NCBI RefSeq assembly: GCF_037338445.1
Contig: NZ_CP147838.1
Span: 620,001-684,000, forward strand
DNA: 64,000 nt
Origin: Salinibaculum sp. SYNS191
GTDB taxonomy: Archaea > Halobacteriota > Halobacteria > Halobacteriales > Haloarculaceae
Direction: 5' to 3'
Part shown: one piece after another, positions 1 through 8,113 of the stretch
Layout: each line of letters starts with the position of its first letter
Numbering within the stretch: the first letter of the stretch is position 1
The notes under the pieces: generated by a model
The model's input: only the letters and a program-made list of their open reading frames with translations
Database searches by the model: none
What the model was told of the DNA's origin: nothing
Made by a program: the position numbers and the translations under genes

Positions 1-119
1 GCCGCCGGCTCGCGAATCGTCGTCGGGCACTGGCAGAACAGCTTCGTCTCCGTGTCGAGTTGCTGGTGTATCTCCAGCCCGGCGACGAGCCCCAGGTCCT
101 CGTAGTCGTAGTCGGTCAT
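1..119 (-). CDS. gatE: Glu-tRNA(Gln) amidotransferase subunit E, N-terminal fragment
   Basis: The reverse strand encodes the first 39 codons of a protein beginning [20 protein letters not shown] and continuing with [12 protein letters not shown]. This is the conserved opening of the archaeal GatD-GatE amidotransferase, which converts Glu-tRNA(Gln) to Gln-tRNA(Gln). The [10 protein letters not shown] segment and the Cys-rich LFCQCP segment are typical of the GatB/GatE family, and the LGL..GLEIHQQ form favours GatE over GatB. The start is the ATG at 117-119. The gene runs off the left edge, so length and C-terminal domains cannot be judged. Confidence 0.85.
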   Translation of the reverse strand, partial: MTDYDYEDLGLVAGLEIHQQLDTETKLFCQCPTTIREPA

Positions 120-253
120 TGGAAGTCAGTGGTCGGCGGAGGGGCAAAAAACGCACTATCGACACAACACTGACTGCTCGCCGTGCCGTCGGCCGAGTAC
201 GGTGTGCTTGACCCGCTCGCGATAGCTTCCAGCTGGCGACAACTTTCTCGGGG

Positions 254-277
254 CTTTATGACCAGGTGGTCCCTGGT
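254..277 (+). promoter_or_regulatory. TATA element followed by perfect 6-bp inverted repeat
   Basis: CTTTATG at 254-260 lies about 27 nt before the ATG at 284, the spacing of a leaderless haloarchaeal promoter. Directly after it, ACCAGG (261-266) and CCTGGT (272-277) form a perfect inverted repeat around a 5-nt spacer, between the TATA element and the expected start site. This is a plausible repressor site; the binding protein is unknown. Confidence 0.5.
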
Positions 278-283
278 TCGCGT

Positions 284-766
284 ATGGGACGGGTGGCAGG
301 AACCAGAGACGTGGTCGAGGACCACCTCTCCGGGCTCGAACAGCTCTACGGTGCCTTTCCGGTGAATCAGACGACCGTCACGCTGCCCCACGAGCAATTC
401 GAGCGGGTCGGCGAGGACCGCGATTCCCAACTCGTCGACGCCTACGTCGAGGTCCACGACGAGGACGAGCGCGTCCTCCACGTCGAGACGTCGGGGACGA
501 TGGAACTCCCCGGACGAACGGTCGACCTCGACCGCTCCATCGAACAGCAACTCCGCGAGGCGGTCCGGGAGGACACCGGCGTCGAGTTCACCGTCGAGGG
601 CATCGAGAGCGCGACCATCGCCGGCGTGCGCGACGAGGACGACCCCGACGCGGAGACGCTCTATCACCTCGTCGTCGTGTTCGAAGGACAGTACGAATCG
701 GGCGAGGTCGACGGCGGCGCCCACTGGGAGCGCGAGCGCAACGAGATAGCGGCGCTGCTGGCCTAG
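284..766 (+). CDS. NUDIX-like protein with degenerate signature (hypothetical)
   Basis: A 160-residue acidic protein of uncertain function. The middle holds ELPGRTVDLDRS followed by LREAVREDTGV, which resembles the NUDIX box (G-x5-E-x7-R-E-U-x-E-E-x-G-U). The first Glu is Asp, one later Glu is Arg, and the TG pair is shifted by one residue, so a catalytically normal NUDIX hydrolase is doubtful. The C-terminal part (YHLVVVFEGQY..GAHWERERNEI) looks like the strand-helix end of that fold. I chose the ATG at 284 because it fits the TATA spacing; an in-frame start at 266 would lie inside the promoter. It is divergent from gatE and converges on egsA three bases downstream. Confidence 0.75.
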   Translation: MGRVAGTRDVVEDHLSGLEQLYGAFPVNQTTVTLPHEQFERVGEDRDSQLVDAYVEVHDEDERVLHVETSGTMELPGRTVDLDRSIEQQLREAVREDTGVEFTVEGIESATIAGVRDEDDPDAETLYHLVVVFEGQYESGEVDGGAHWERERNEIAALLA

Positions 767-769
767 CGG

Positions 770-1828
770 TCAGATGACGCCGGTGACGCTCGCGGCCTCG
801 CGTGCCGCCTCCTCGCTCATGCCGTCGCCGAGAATCGTGTAGCGGTCGCGTATCTCGTGGGCCGTCGTCAGCGCCTCGATGACCGTCTCCTCGTCGATGC
901 CGAGTTCCGCCGCCGTCGTCGGCGCGCCGATGGTCGCCAGCGCGTCGCGGACGTCGACCCACTCGCCGTGCTCGCCGCTGTGGAGGTACTCGACCATGAT
1001 GGAGCCGACGCCGACCTGGTGGCCGTGCAAGGCCGCGTCGGGGACGAGCTGGTCGAGCTTGTGCGAGAAGAGGTGTTCCGCGCCGCTTGCGGGCCGGGAG
1101 GTGCCGGCGATGGACATCGCGACGCCGGAGGAGACCAGCGCCTTCACGACCACCCACGCCGACTCCTCCAGCCCCCGTTTGATGGAGCCGGCGTTCTGGA
1201 CGAGCATCTCGGCGGTCATCCGCGAGAGCGCGCCGCCGTACTCGGAGTACTCGACGTTCTTCAGCCGCTTCGCCAGTTCCCAGTCGCGGACGGCCGTGTA
1301 GTTCGAGATGATGTCGGCACAGCCCGCCGTTGTCAGCCGCCAGGGGGCCTCCGCGAGAATCTCGGTGTCGGCGACGACGGCCAGCGGCGGCTCCGCGGCC
1401 ACGCTGTGACGGGTGTCGCCCTCGGCGATGGAGCCCCGGCCGGAGACGATGCCGTCGTGACTCGCCGCCGTGGGCACCGAGACGAAGCCGACGCCGCGGT
1501 CCTCCGAGGCCATCTTCGCGATGTCGATGGCCTTCCCGCCGCCGACGCCGACGAGGTAGCCCGCGTCGACCTCCCGTGCCGCGTCGATGACCTGCTGGAC
1601 GGACTCGAAACTGGCCTCCTCGATGGTGACCGTGGCCGGGTCGTCGCCGCGCTCCTCGAACTGCGCGGCGAGACGGTCGCCCGCAATCTGTCGCGGGGTC
1701 GGGCTGGTCACGAGCAGCGGCCGTCCCCGGAGGTGGAGGTCGTCGACGGCCGCGGCCGTCTGCTCGATGACCCCGTGGCCCACCAGCACGTTCCGCGGCA
1801 GGCGAATCCACGTCGACTTGTCGAACAT
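770..1828 (-). CDS. egsA: Glycerol-1-phosphate dehydrogenase [NAD(P)+]
   Basis: This enzyme reduces dihydroxyacetone phosphate to sn-glycerol-1-phosphate, which fixes the stereochemistry of archaeal ether lipids. The 352-residue protein begins MFDKSTWIRLPRNVLVGHG, matching the usual N-terminus and length of the family. The nucleotide-binding segment GVGGGKAID is at about residues 94-102, SHDGIVSG at about 123-130, and metal-site regions are visible (CADIISNYTAV..D, GAEHLFSHKLD, HGHQVGVG). The reading frame stays open upstream, but those 96 codons are Arg-rich and unlike the family. The ATG at 1828 sits about 27 nt after a TATA element. Cytoplasmic. Confidence 0.96.
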   Translation of the reverse strand: MFDKSTWIRLPRNVLVGHGVIEQTAAAVDDLHLRGRPLLVTSPTPRQIAGDRLAAQFEERGDDPATVTIEEASFESVQQVIDAAREVDAGYLVGVGGGKAIDIAKMASEDRGVGFVSVPTAASHDGIVSGRGSIAEGDTRHSVAAEPPLAVVADTEILAEAPWRLTTAGCADIISNYTAVRDWELAKRLKNVEYSEYGGALSRMTAEMLVQNAGSIKRGLEESAWVVVKALVSSGVAMSIAGTSRPASGAEHLFSHKLDQLVPDAALHGHQVGVGSIMVEYLHSGEHGEWVDVRDALATIGAPTTAAELGIDEETVIEALTTAHEIRDRYTILGDGMSEEAAREAASVTGVI

Positions 1829-1850
1829 ACCGCCCCCTATTCCGCCGACG

Positions 1851-1860
1851 CATTTAGTAG
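1851..1860 (-). promoter_or_regulatory. TATA element of egsA
   Basis: On the minus strand CTACTAAATG lies about 27 nt before the egsA ATG, consistent with a leaderless transcript and with the chosen start. Confidence 0.5.
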
Positions 1861-1929
1861 CTGAGGGTCCCCGGCCGCTGGAACCTGCAGACGCTCGGGA
1901 GCGGTGTCCGGAGACACAATATGTTCGAC

Positions 1930-2085
1930 TTACCCGAACCGCCGGTACAGTGCGTACAGCACGACGGCGACGACAGCGACCCAGAATAGCGAGGTGCCAA
2001 GTTCCAACTGGCTCGCGACCCCGGGAGACTGCTCGGGAGTAGCCGTCATCGCGAGCGCCGTCGTCGCCAGGGTCACTCTCTGCAC
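1930..2085 (-). CDS. 51-residue small protein, one membrane helix
   Basis: A short frame too small for most gene callers. From GTG at 2083-2085 it reads MQRVTLATTALAMTATPEQS, then a short linker SQLELGTS, then a hydrophobic helix LFWVAVVAVVLYALYRRFG at the C-terminus. The N-terminus looks like a weak signal peptide and the end like a membrane anchor with a basic cytoplasmic tail. A TATA-like element 27-30 nt before the GTG supports that start; the internal ATG at 2047-2049 would give 39 residues. It lies between egsA and the epimerase gene, all on the minus strand. Function unknown. Confidence 0.6.
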   Translation of the reverse strand: MQRVTLATTALAMTATPEQSPGVASQLELGTSLFWVAVVAVVLYALYRRFG

Positions 2086-2110
2086 GGCGTGCGGGTTCGT
2101 TGGGTGGACG

Positions 2111-2118
2111 AATCAAAC
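2111..2118 (-). promoter_or_regulatory. TATA-like element of the 51-residue protein gene
   Basis: Minus-strand TTTGATTC is centred about 29 nt before the GTG at 2085. It is a weak match to the haloarchaeal TATA box and is supported mainly by spacing. Confidence 0.35.
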
Positions 2119-2151
2119 CTCCGGGCGTGTGCGCGGGGTGTGCAGGACTGG

Positions 2152-3132
2152 CTACTCGCCGAGGCGGTCCATGACGTCTTGCTCGGCCGCCGGGTCAGGC
2201 GTCCCGTCGGCGGGACTCGGCCCCGCCGCGAGCGCAGCGTCGACCGTCCGCTCAATGGCGGTCTCCGGGGCGACCGGGTCCCAGCCCAGCGCGGCCAGGC
2301 GCTCGGTGTCGAGGACGTGTGGATACCGGCGGTAGAAGGGGACGGCGTCGGGGTCGACGTCGCCGGCCAGTTCCCGCGGCCCCGCGGTGACGAGTTCGAC
2401 GTCGGCCCCCGCGGCGTCGGCGACCAGTTCGACGAACTCCGAAAGCGTGAGCAGTCGCCGGTCGCCGACGTTGTAGGCCCGGCCGGGGGTCCCCGCCTCG
2501 GCGACGGTCCGCAGCGCCCGCGCGACGTTCTCGACGGAGGCGAGGTGCCACAGCGCGTCGCCGTCGCCCGGCACCAGCACGCGGTCGTGCTCGACCACGC
2601 GGTCGACCCAGTAGTCGAACCGGCCGGTGTAGTCGTGGGGGCCGTACACGATTGTCGGCCGGACGCTCATCGCATTGACCCCGCGGTCGGCCGCCGCGAA
2701 GACGGCACGGTCGCCCTCCGCCTTCCGTGCGCCGTAGGTCTCGTGGCTGTCGTCGGTCGCCTGCTCGTCCGTGCAGGGTTCCAGCGCCGTCTCGCCCTCC
2801 CGCTTTGGAATCTCCTCGGCACCGTAGGCCGCGCCGGAGGAGACGTAGACGTAGGCGTCGACGTCCGCGAACACCTCCGTCGCTGCGCGGACCTCCCGCG
2901 GTTCGTAGGCCACGCAGTCGATGACGACGTCGGGGTCGACGAGTTCCCGGGCGGCTTCGAGGTCGGAGGTGACCGTCCGGTCGCCGGTGACCTGCTCGAC
3001 GGCCGACTCGTCCGCGAAGGGGTTGTCGTGGCTCCCGCGGTTGAAAATCGCCACCTCGTAGCCGTGGTCCAGCAGTTCCTCGACCGTGAAGCGGCCGATG
3101 AATCGCGTGCCGCCGATGACGAGTGCGTCCAT
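2152..3132 (-). CDS. NAD-dependent epimerase/dehydratase family protein
   Basis: A 326-residue short-chain dehydrogenase-type protein. The N-terminal Rossmann motif is ALVIGGTRFIGRFTVEEL, followed by FNRG. The catalytic pair is in YGARKAEGDRAV (Tyr-x3-Lys), with SSGAAYG just before and PTIVYGPHDYTGRFDYWVDR in the substrate region. The GGTRFIG opening recalls the CSP41-like subgroup, whose members bind nucleotide-sugar-like ligands or RNA, so the substrate cannot be named. The start at 3132 follows a TATA element by about 27 nt. The longer upstream frame overlaps the gltB end and is not needed. Confidence 0.88.
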   Translation of the reverse strand: MDALVIGGTRFIGRFTVEELLDHGYEVAIFNRGSHDNPFADESAVEQVTGDRTVTSDLEAARELVDPDVVIDCVAYEPREVRAATEVFADVDAYVYVSSGAAYGAEEIPKREGETALEPCTDEQATDDSHETYGARKAEGDRAVFAAADRGVNAMSVRPTIVYGPHDYTGRFDYWVDRVVEHDRVLVPGDGDALWHLASVENVARALRTVAEAGTPGRAYNVGDRRLLTLSEFVELVADAAGADVELVTAGPRELAGDVDPDAVPFYRRYPHVLDTERLAALGWDPVAPETAIERTVDAALAAGPSPADGTPDPAAEQDVMDRLGE

Positions 3133-3154
3133 GCACCCACCTCGGACGGGAGTC

Positions 3155-3164
3155 GGATAAAAGC
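3155..3164 (-). promoter_or_regulatory. TATA element of the epimerase gene
   Basis: Minus-strand GCTTTTATCC lies about 27 nt before the ATG at 3132. It overlaps the last 50 nt after gltB, so the epimerase gene has its own promoter. Confidence 0.5.
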
Positions 3165-3181
3165 AGAGAAGCGACGCGGCG

Positions 3182-6100
3182 TCAGTCGTCGGCGCGCGAG
3201 CGGACCGCGTCACCGGCCGTGGCGACGGCGTCGGCGGCCGGCGGGAGTTCGTTGCGCACGTCGTCGCGCTCGCGTTCCTCGATGACCTCCGCGTACGCGT
3301 CGGGCATCACCTTCGTGAAGTTCTCCAGTTCGTCGTCCCACTCGTCCAGCAGTTCCCGGGCGCGGTCGGAACCGGTGTAGGCGGCGTGGTTCTCCACGAG
3401 GCGCGTAATCATGTCGCGGTCCTTCTGTTCGAGGCTGCCCATGAGCGTGACCATGCCCGTGTTGGCGCGGTCCTCGAAGGTGTCGTCGGGGTCGTAGACG
3501 TAGGCGACGCCGCCGGACATCCCGGCCGCGAAGTTCTTGCCCGTGTCGCCGAGCACGACGATGGAGCCGCCTGTCATGTACTCGCAGCCGTGGTCGCCGA
3601 CGCCCTCGACGACGCCCTTGACGCCGGAGTTGCGAACGCCGAAGCGTTCGCCGGCCATCCCGTTGATGTAGGCCTCGCCCTGGGTCGCGCCGTAGAGGGC
3701 GACGTTGCCGATGAGGATGTTCTCGCTGGCCTCGTAGGTGGCCTCCTCCGGCGTCCGGATGAGGAGTTTCCCGCCCGAGAGTCCCTTGCCGACGTAGTCG
3801 TTGGCGCTGCCGACGAGGTCCATGGTCACGCCGTCCTGCAGGAAGGCACCGAAGGACTGGCCAGCAGTGCCGTCGAAGCGGATGGTCAGGGTGTCGTCGG
3901 GCAGCCCCTCGACGCCGTACTTCCGCGAGATGCGGCTGGACAGCGTCGCGCCGACCGCGCGGTCGACGTTGTCGATGTCCACGTCGAGCGTGACGGGGTC
4001 GCCGTTCTCGACGGCCGCCTCCGCCTGCTCCAGGAGGTCCCAGTCGAGTTGCTCGTCCACGTCGTGGGTCTGTGGCTGGGTCTTGTAGCGGTCGACGCCC
4101 TCCGGGGCCTTCGGGTCGGCCAGGACCGCCGAGAGGTCGAGTTTCTTCGCCTTCTCCTGCTCGACGTCGTCGCGCTGGCGCAGCGCGTCCACGCGGCCGA
4201 TCATCTCGTCGACCGTCTCGAAGCCGAGTTCGGCCATTATCTCGCGCAGTTCCTGCGCGATGAACGTCATGTAGTTGATGACGTGCTCCGGCTGACCGGG
4301 GAAGCGGTCGCGCAGTTTCTCGTTTTGCGTCGCGACGCCGACCGGACAGGTGTTCTCGTGGCACTGGCGGGCCATCACACAGCCCGAGGTGACCATCGAG
4401 GCGGTCCCGAAGGCGTAGCCCTCGGCGCCGAGCAGCGCGGCGACGGCCACGTCTTTGCCGGTCTTCAGGCCGCCGTCGGTCGTCACCTTGATGCGGTCGC
4501 GCAGGCCCGTCGCGCGGAGCATCTGGTTGGCCTCGGAGACGCCCAGTTCCCAGGGCAGGCCGGCGTTCTTGATGCTGGTCTTCGGCGACGCGCCGGTCCC
4601 GCCGGAGTCACCCGAGATGTGGACCTTGTCGGCGTTGGCCTTGGCGACGCCGGCGGCGACGGTGCCGATGCCGGCCTCGGCGACGAGTTTGACGTTGATG
4701 TCGGCCTCCGGGTTCGAGGCCTTCAGGTCGTGGATGAGCTGTTTCAGGTCCTCGATGGAGTAGATGTCGTGCAGCGGCGGCGGCGAGATGAGACCGACGC
4801 CCGGCGTCGCGTAGCGGACGTGGGCGATCATCTCGTTGACCTTCTTGCCGGGCAGGTGGCCGCCCTCGCCTGGCTTGGAACCCTGAGCCATCTTGATCTG
4901 CAGTTCCTCGGCCTCGGAGAGGTACGTCGAGGTGACGCCGAAGCGGCCGGAGGCGACTTGCTTGGTCTTGCACTCTTTCTCGGTGTTGAACCGCTCTGGC
5001 GGTTCGCCGCCCTCGCCGGTGTTGGCGTGTGCGCCGAGGCGGTTCATCGCGATGGCGTTGTTCTCGTGCATCTCCGGCGACAGCGAGCCGAGACTCATCG
5101 CGGCCGTCTCGAAGCGCGGCACGATGTCCTCGATGGATTCGACGTCCTCGATGGGGATGGAGTCGCGGTCGTCGGCGTCGAACTCCAGAAGTCCCCGGAG
5201 CGTGTGGAGGTTCTCGTTCTGGTCGTTGACGAGTTCGGCGAACTCCTGGTACTGCTCGTAGTCGCCCATGCGGACCGCCTGCTGGAGTTTCCCGACCGTG
5301 TTGGGGTTCCAGGAGTGGTAGATGCCACCGGAGCGGTTCTCGTACTCGCCGACGCGCTCCATCTGTGGCTCCTCCTCGGCCCAGGCGACCGTGTGGCGCT
5401 TCTCCAGGTCGTCCTCTATCTCCGCGATGCCGATACCCTGCGTGCGGTTCTCCGTCCCCTCGAAGTACTCTGCGACGAAGTCCGAGGAGAGGCCGACGGC
5501 CTCGAAAATCTGTGCGCCCTGGTAGCTCTCGACGGTCGAGATGCCCATCTTGGACATCGTCTTCAGCAGGCCGTCCTCGACGGCGTTGATGTACGCGTCG
5601 ATGGCGGTTTCCAGGTTCGCGCCGTCCGGCCCGGTCACGAGGTCCTCGATGGTCTGGTAGGCGAGGTAGGGGTTGATCGCGCCCGCGCCGTAGCCGATGA
5701 GCGTCGCGAAGTGGTGGACAGCGCGCGGGTCACCGGACTCCAGGACGAGGCCGACGTGGTTGCGCAGGCCGTTGCGGACGAGGTGGTGGTGGACGCCGCC
5801 GACCGCGAGCAGGCTCGGAATCGGGACCTCGCCGGGCCCGGCGCTGCGGTCGGAGAGGACGAGGATGTCGTGCTCTTTCGCCGCCCGGTCCGTTTCCTCC
5901 CGGACCGACTCGACGGCCGACTCCAGGTCCTCCTCGTCGGGGTCGTAGGTGATGTCCACCGTCGCCGCCGACATCCCGTTCTCGGTCATCGACTTGATGT
6001 CGGCCATCTCCTGGTCCGTCAGGATTGGCGAGTCGAGCACGAGTTGCCGGGCGTGCTCCGGCGTCTCGTCCAGCAGGTTGCGCTGGTGGCCCAGCCGCGA

Positions 6101-7738
6101 CTCCAGCGACGTCACCAGTTCCTCGCGGATGTAGTCCAGCGGCGGGTTCGTGACCTGTGCGAACAGTTGTTTGAAGTAGGTAAACAGCGGGCGGTTGAAC
6201 TGCGAGAGCACCGACAGGGGCGTGTCGTCGCCCATCGAGCCGACGGGGTCCTTGCCCTTCTCGGCCATCGGTTCGAGCAGGTGGTCCACCTCGTCGAAGG
6301 TGTACCCGTACATCGCCTGATGCGAGCGCAGGTGGTCGACGGGTGCCTGTGGCCGGTTGTCGTCGTCCGAGGAGATGTCGCCCATGCCGACCTGCTCCTG
6401 GTCGACCCACTCGCCGTACTTGTCGTCGATGAGGTCCTCGAACACCTCCTCGTCGGGGACGACGCGTCCCTCTTCGGGGTCGGCGAGGAAACACTGACCG
6501 GGCTGGAGGCGGCCGCGCTCCTCGATTTCGCTCTCGTCGTAGTCGACCGCGCCGGCCTCCGAGGACATCACCAGCGTGTTGTCCTTCAGGATGTCGTACC
6601 GGCAGGGGCGCAGTCCGTTGCGGTCGAGCACCGCACCGACGCGCTCGCCGTCCGTCGCCGCGACGAGTGCCGGGCCGTCCCACGGCTCGACGAGGGAGGC
6701 GTGGTAATCGTAGAAGTCCTTGCGGTCGCCGTCGACGTGGTTCTCCTCCTTGCGCCAGGCCTCAGGGATGAGCGTCCGGAGCGCGTGGGGCAGGTCGCGG
6801 CCGCCCTGAATGAGCAGTTCGAGCGCGTTGTCGACGCTGGCGGTGTCGGACTGCTCGGGGTCGTCGATGATGGGTTTGATTTTGTCTATGTCGTCACCGA
6901 AGGCCTCGTGAGCGATGTCCGTCTCGCGGGCCCGCATCCAGTTGATGTTGCCCTGGATGGTGTTGAACTCGCCGTTGTGGATGATGTTGCGGTAGGGGTG
7001 GGCGAGGTGCCACGCGCCGAGCGTGTTCGTCGAGAAGCGGGCGTGGACGAGGACGAACGTCGAGACCATCCGGTCGTCGCGCAGTTCGGGGTAGTACTCG
7101 GGGACCTGTTCGGCGAGCAGGAGACCCTTGTAGACGACCGTGTCCTTGTCCAGCGAGACGATGTAGAAGCGCTCGCTGCCCGGGGGCTGTTCGTCCTCGA
7201 CGCGGTTCTCGACGACGCGGCGGCCGACGTAGAGTTGCCGGTCGAAGTCCTTGCCGGTCTTGTCCTCCGTCGAGGTGACGAAGACCTGCTGGACGTCGGG
7301 TTCGGAGTCCAGTGCAGTCTGTCCGAGCGAGGAGTTATCGGTGGGGACCGACCGCCACGCGATGACCTCCAGGCCCTCCGCGGCCAGTTCCTCCTCGACG
7401 AGTGCCTTCAGGTCGGCCTTCGCCTCGTCGTCCTGCGGGAGAAAGAGCGAGCCGACGGCGTACTCGCCGGGGTCCGGCAGGTCGGCGTCGACCTCGTCGG
7501 CGAAGAACTCGTGGGGAATCTGCAGCATGATGCCCGCGCCGTCGCCGGTGTTCTCCTCTGCGCCTGTCGTCCCGCGATGTTCCATGCAGGCGACCAGGTC
7601 GAGGCCGTCCTCGACGACCTGGTTCTTTTGACCGCCGTCGAGGTTCATCACCACTCCTACACCACAGTTCGAGCGTTCGTCCGTCGGGTCTGCGAGCCCG
7701 GCTTCGCTCGCAGAGTCCGTGTCCTGTCGCGTAACCAT
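3182..7738 (-). CDS. gltB: Glutamate synthase, large subunit
   Basis: A full-length 1518-residue glutamate synthase. It moves the amide nitrogen of glutamine to 2-oxoglutarate to give two glutamates. The N-terminal glutamine amidotransferase domain (about 25-430) has its nucleophile Cys at residue 25 in SNCGVGVV, preceded by a possible 24-residue propeptide. The FMN/synthase domain contains GSKPGEGGHLPG and GDSGGTGASP, and the Fe-S cluster cysteines are in CVMARQCHENTCPVG. The C-terminal glycine-rich helix domain (GGSIVVLGDTGKNFAAGMSGG) is complete. I chose ATG 7738 over an in-frame start at 7765. No gltD beta-subunit gene is nearby; a ferredoxin gene lies divergently upstream, so ferredoxin-dependent activity is a reasonable inference. 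Confidence 0.96.
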   Translation of the reverse strand: MVTRQDTDSASEAGLADPTDERSNCGVGVVMNLDGGQKNQVVEDGLDLVACMEHRGTTGAEENTGDGAGIMLQIPHEFFADEVDADLPDPGEYAVGSLFLPQDDEAKADLKALVEEELAAEGLEVIAWRSVPTDNSSLGQTALDSEPDVQQVFVTSTEDKTGKDFDRQLYVGRRVVENRVEDEQPPGSERFYIVSLDKDTVVYKGLLLAEQVPEYYPELRDDRMVSTFVLVHARFSTNTLGAWHLAHPYRNIIHNGEFNTIQGNINWMRARETDIAHEAFGDDIDKIKPIIDDPEQSDTASVDNALELLIQGGRDLPHALRTLIPEAWRKEENHVDGDRKDFYDYHASLVEPWDGPALVAATDGERVGAVLDRNGLRPCRYDILKDNTLVMSSEAGAVDYDESEIEERGRLQPGQCFLADPEEGRVVPDEEVFEDLIDDKYGEWVDQEQVGMGDISSDDDNRPQAPVDHLRSHQAMYGYTFDEVDHLLEPMAEKGKDPVGSMGDDTPLSVLSQFNRPLFTYFKQLFAQVTNPPLDYIREELVTSLESRLGHQRNLLDETPEHARQLVLDSPILTDQEMADIKSMTENGMSAATVDITYDPDEEDLESAVESVREETDRAAKEHDILVLSDRSAGPGEVPIPSLLAVGGVHHHLVRNGLRNHVGLVLESGDPRAVHHFATLIGYGAGAINPYLAYQTIEDLVTGPDGANLETAIDAYINAVEDGLLKTMSKMGISTVESYQGAQIFEAVGLSSDFVAEYFEGTENRTQGIGIAEIEDDLEKRHTVAWAEEEPQMERVGEYENRSGGIYHSWNPNTVGKLQQAVRMGDYEQYQEFAELVNDQNENLHTLRGLLEFDADDRDSIPIEDVESIEDIVPRFETAAMSLGSLSPEMHENNAIAMNRLGAHANTGEGGEPPERFNTEKECKTKQVASGRFGVTSTYLSEAEELQIKMAQGSKPGEGGHLPGKKVNEMIAHVRYATPGVGLISPPPLHDIYSIEDLKQLIHDLKASNPEADINVKLVAEAGIGTVAAGVAKANADKVHISGDSGGTGASPKTSIKNAGLPWELGVSEANQMLRATGLRDRIKVTTDGGLKTGKDVAVAALLGAEGYAFGTASMVTSGCVMARQCHENTCPVGVATQNEKLRDRFPGQPEHVINYMTFIAQELREIMAELGFETVDEMIGRVDALRQRDDVEQEKAKKLDLSAVLADPKAPEGVDRYKTQPQTHDVDEQLDWDLLEQAEAAVENGDPVTLDVDIDNVDRAVGATLSSRISRKYGVEGLPDDTLTIRFDGTAGQSFGAFLQDGVTMDLVGSANDYVGKGLSGGKLLIRTPEEATYEASENILIGNVALYGATQGEAYINGMAGERFGVRNSGVKGVVEGVGDHGCEYMTGGSIVVLGDTGKNFAAGMSGGVAYVYDPDDTFEDRANTGMVTLMGSLEQKDRDMITRLVENHAAYTGSDRARELLDEWDDELENFTKVMPDAYAEVIEERERDDVRNELPPAADAVATAGDAVRSRADD

Positions 7739-7794
7739 GTACCGCGTGACATGGACTGGAACCATATGAGGCTACCCCTGAAAGCATCGGAGTG

Positions 7795-7803
7795 TCTTAA
7801 ACG
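7795..7803 (-). promoter_or_regulatory. Probable TATA element of gltB
   Basis: Minus-strand GTTTAAGA is preceded by the AT-rich CCATTATTTGC. It predicts a start near 7770 and a leader of roughly 30 nt before the ATG at 7738. Confidence 0.45.
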
Positions 7804-7917
7804 CAAATAATGGAATATTAGGACGGTAATGTCAATATCCACACGCGCACGTACGGCCACGGAACCGCCGCCTGTCAATCCCGACTGAGTCGCCCGGCCA
7901 CACTCGGCTTTACCGAG

Positions 7918-7973
7918 GAGAATCCCGGTGTTGAGGCCGCTCTCCCGGGGGTGAATCCCGCCGTAGAGGCCGC
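7918..7973. repeat. Two imperfect 23-bp direct repeats, 33-bp period
   Basis: The segments at 7918-7940 and 7951-7973 share the pattern G.GAATCCCG..GT.GAGGCCGC (19 of 23 positions). They are separated by 10 nt containing a CCCGGG. They lie in the gltB/ferredoxin gap and do not belong to a recognisable gene. Confidence 0.6.
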
Positions 7974-8082
7974 ACGCGCTGGCGTGCACCGGCGACGACT
8001 CTCACCCGGCCGACGAGGCGGGGTCGTAAACATGAATAATAATTGTGTAGGACAATCCCCACGTTCTGGGAACTTCCTGCGG

Positions 8083-8091
8083 CGTTTAGCA
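8083..8091 (+). promoter_or_regulatory. TATA element of the ferredoxin gene
   Basis: CGTTTAGCA is centred about 27 nt before the ATG at 8114, supporting that start and a leaderless transcript. Confidence 0.5.
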
Positions 8092-8113
8092 CGCTGCTAG
8101 AGAATTGGTACCT

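Larger units (their letters stand above)
7739..8113. other. 375-bp divergent intergenic region gltB/ferredoxin
   Basis: This gap holds the gltB promoter (7795-7803) with an AT-rich flank whose TAAT..ATTA halves form a small palindrome near 7807-7819. A pair of direct repeats lies at 7918-7973 and the ferredoxin TATA element at 8083-8091. A 22-codon frame at 8032-8100 has no supporting promoter. No convincing gene was found. Confidence 0.6.

Noticed and set aside
1829..2116. N-terminal extension of egsA by 96 codons
   Set aside because: The extension is Arg-rich, covers the egsA TATA element and would overlap the 51-residue protein gene; the family starts at MFDKSTW.
3386..7810. A very long open frame on the plus strand opposite gltB (and similar long antisense frames opposite proS, egsA, lonB and the stomatin gene)
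   Set aside because: GC-rich third positions remove stop codons from the opposite strand. The translations are Val/Gly/Asp/Arg-rich without family signatures, while the minus-strand products carry complete family motifs.
8032..8100. A 22-codon frame before the ferredoxin gene
   Set aside because: No promoter is at the correct distance and the frame overlaps the ferredoxin TATA element.
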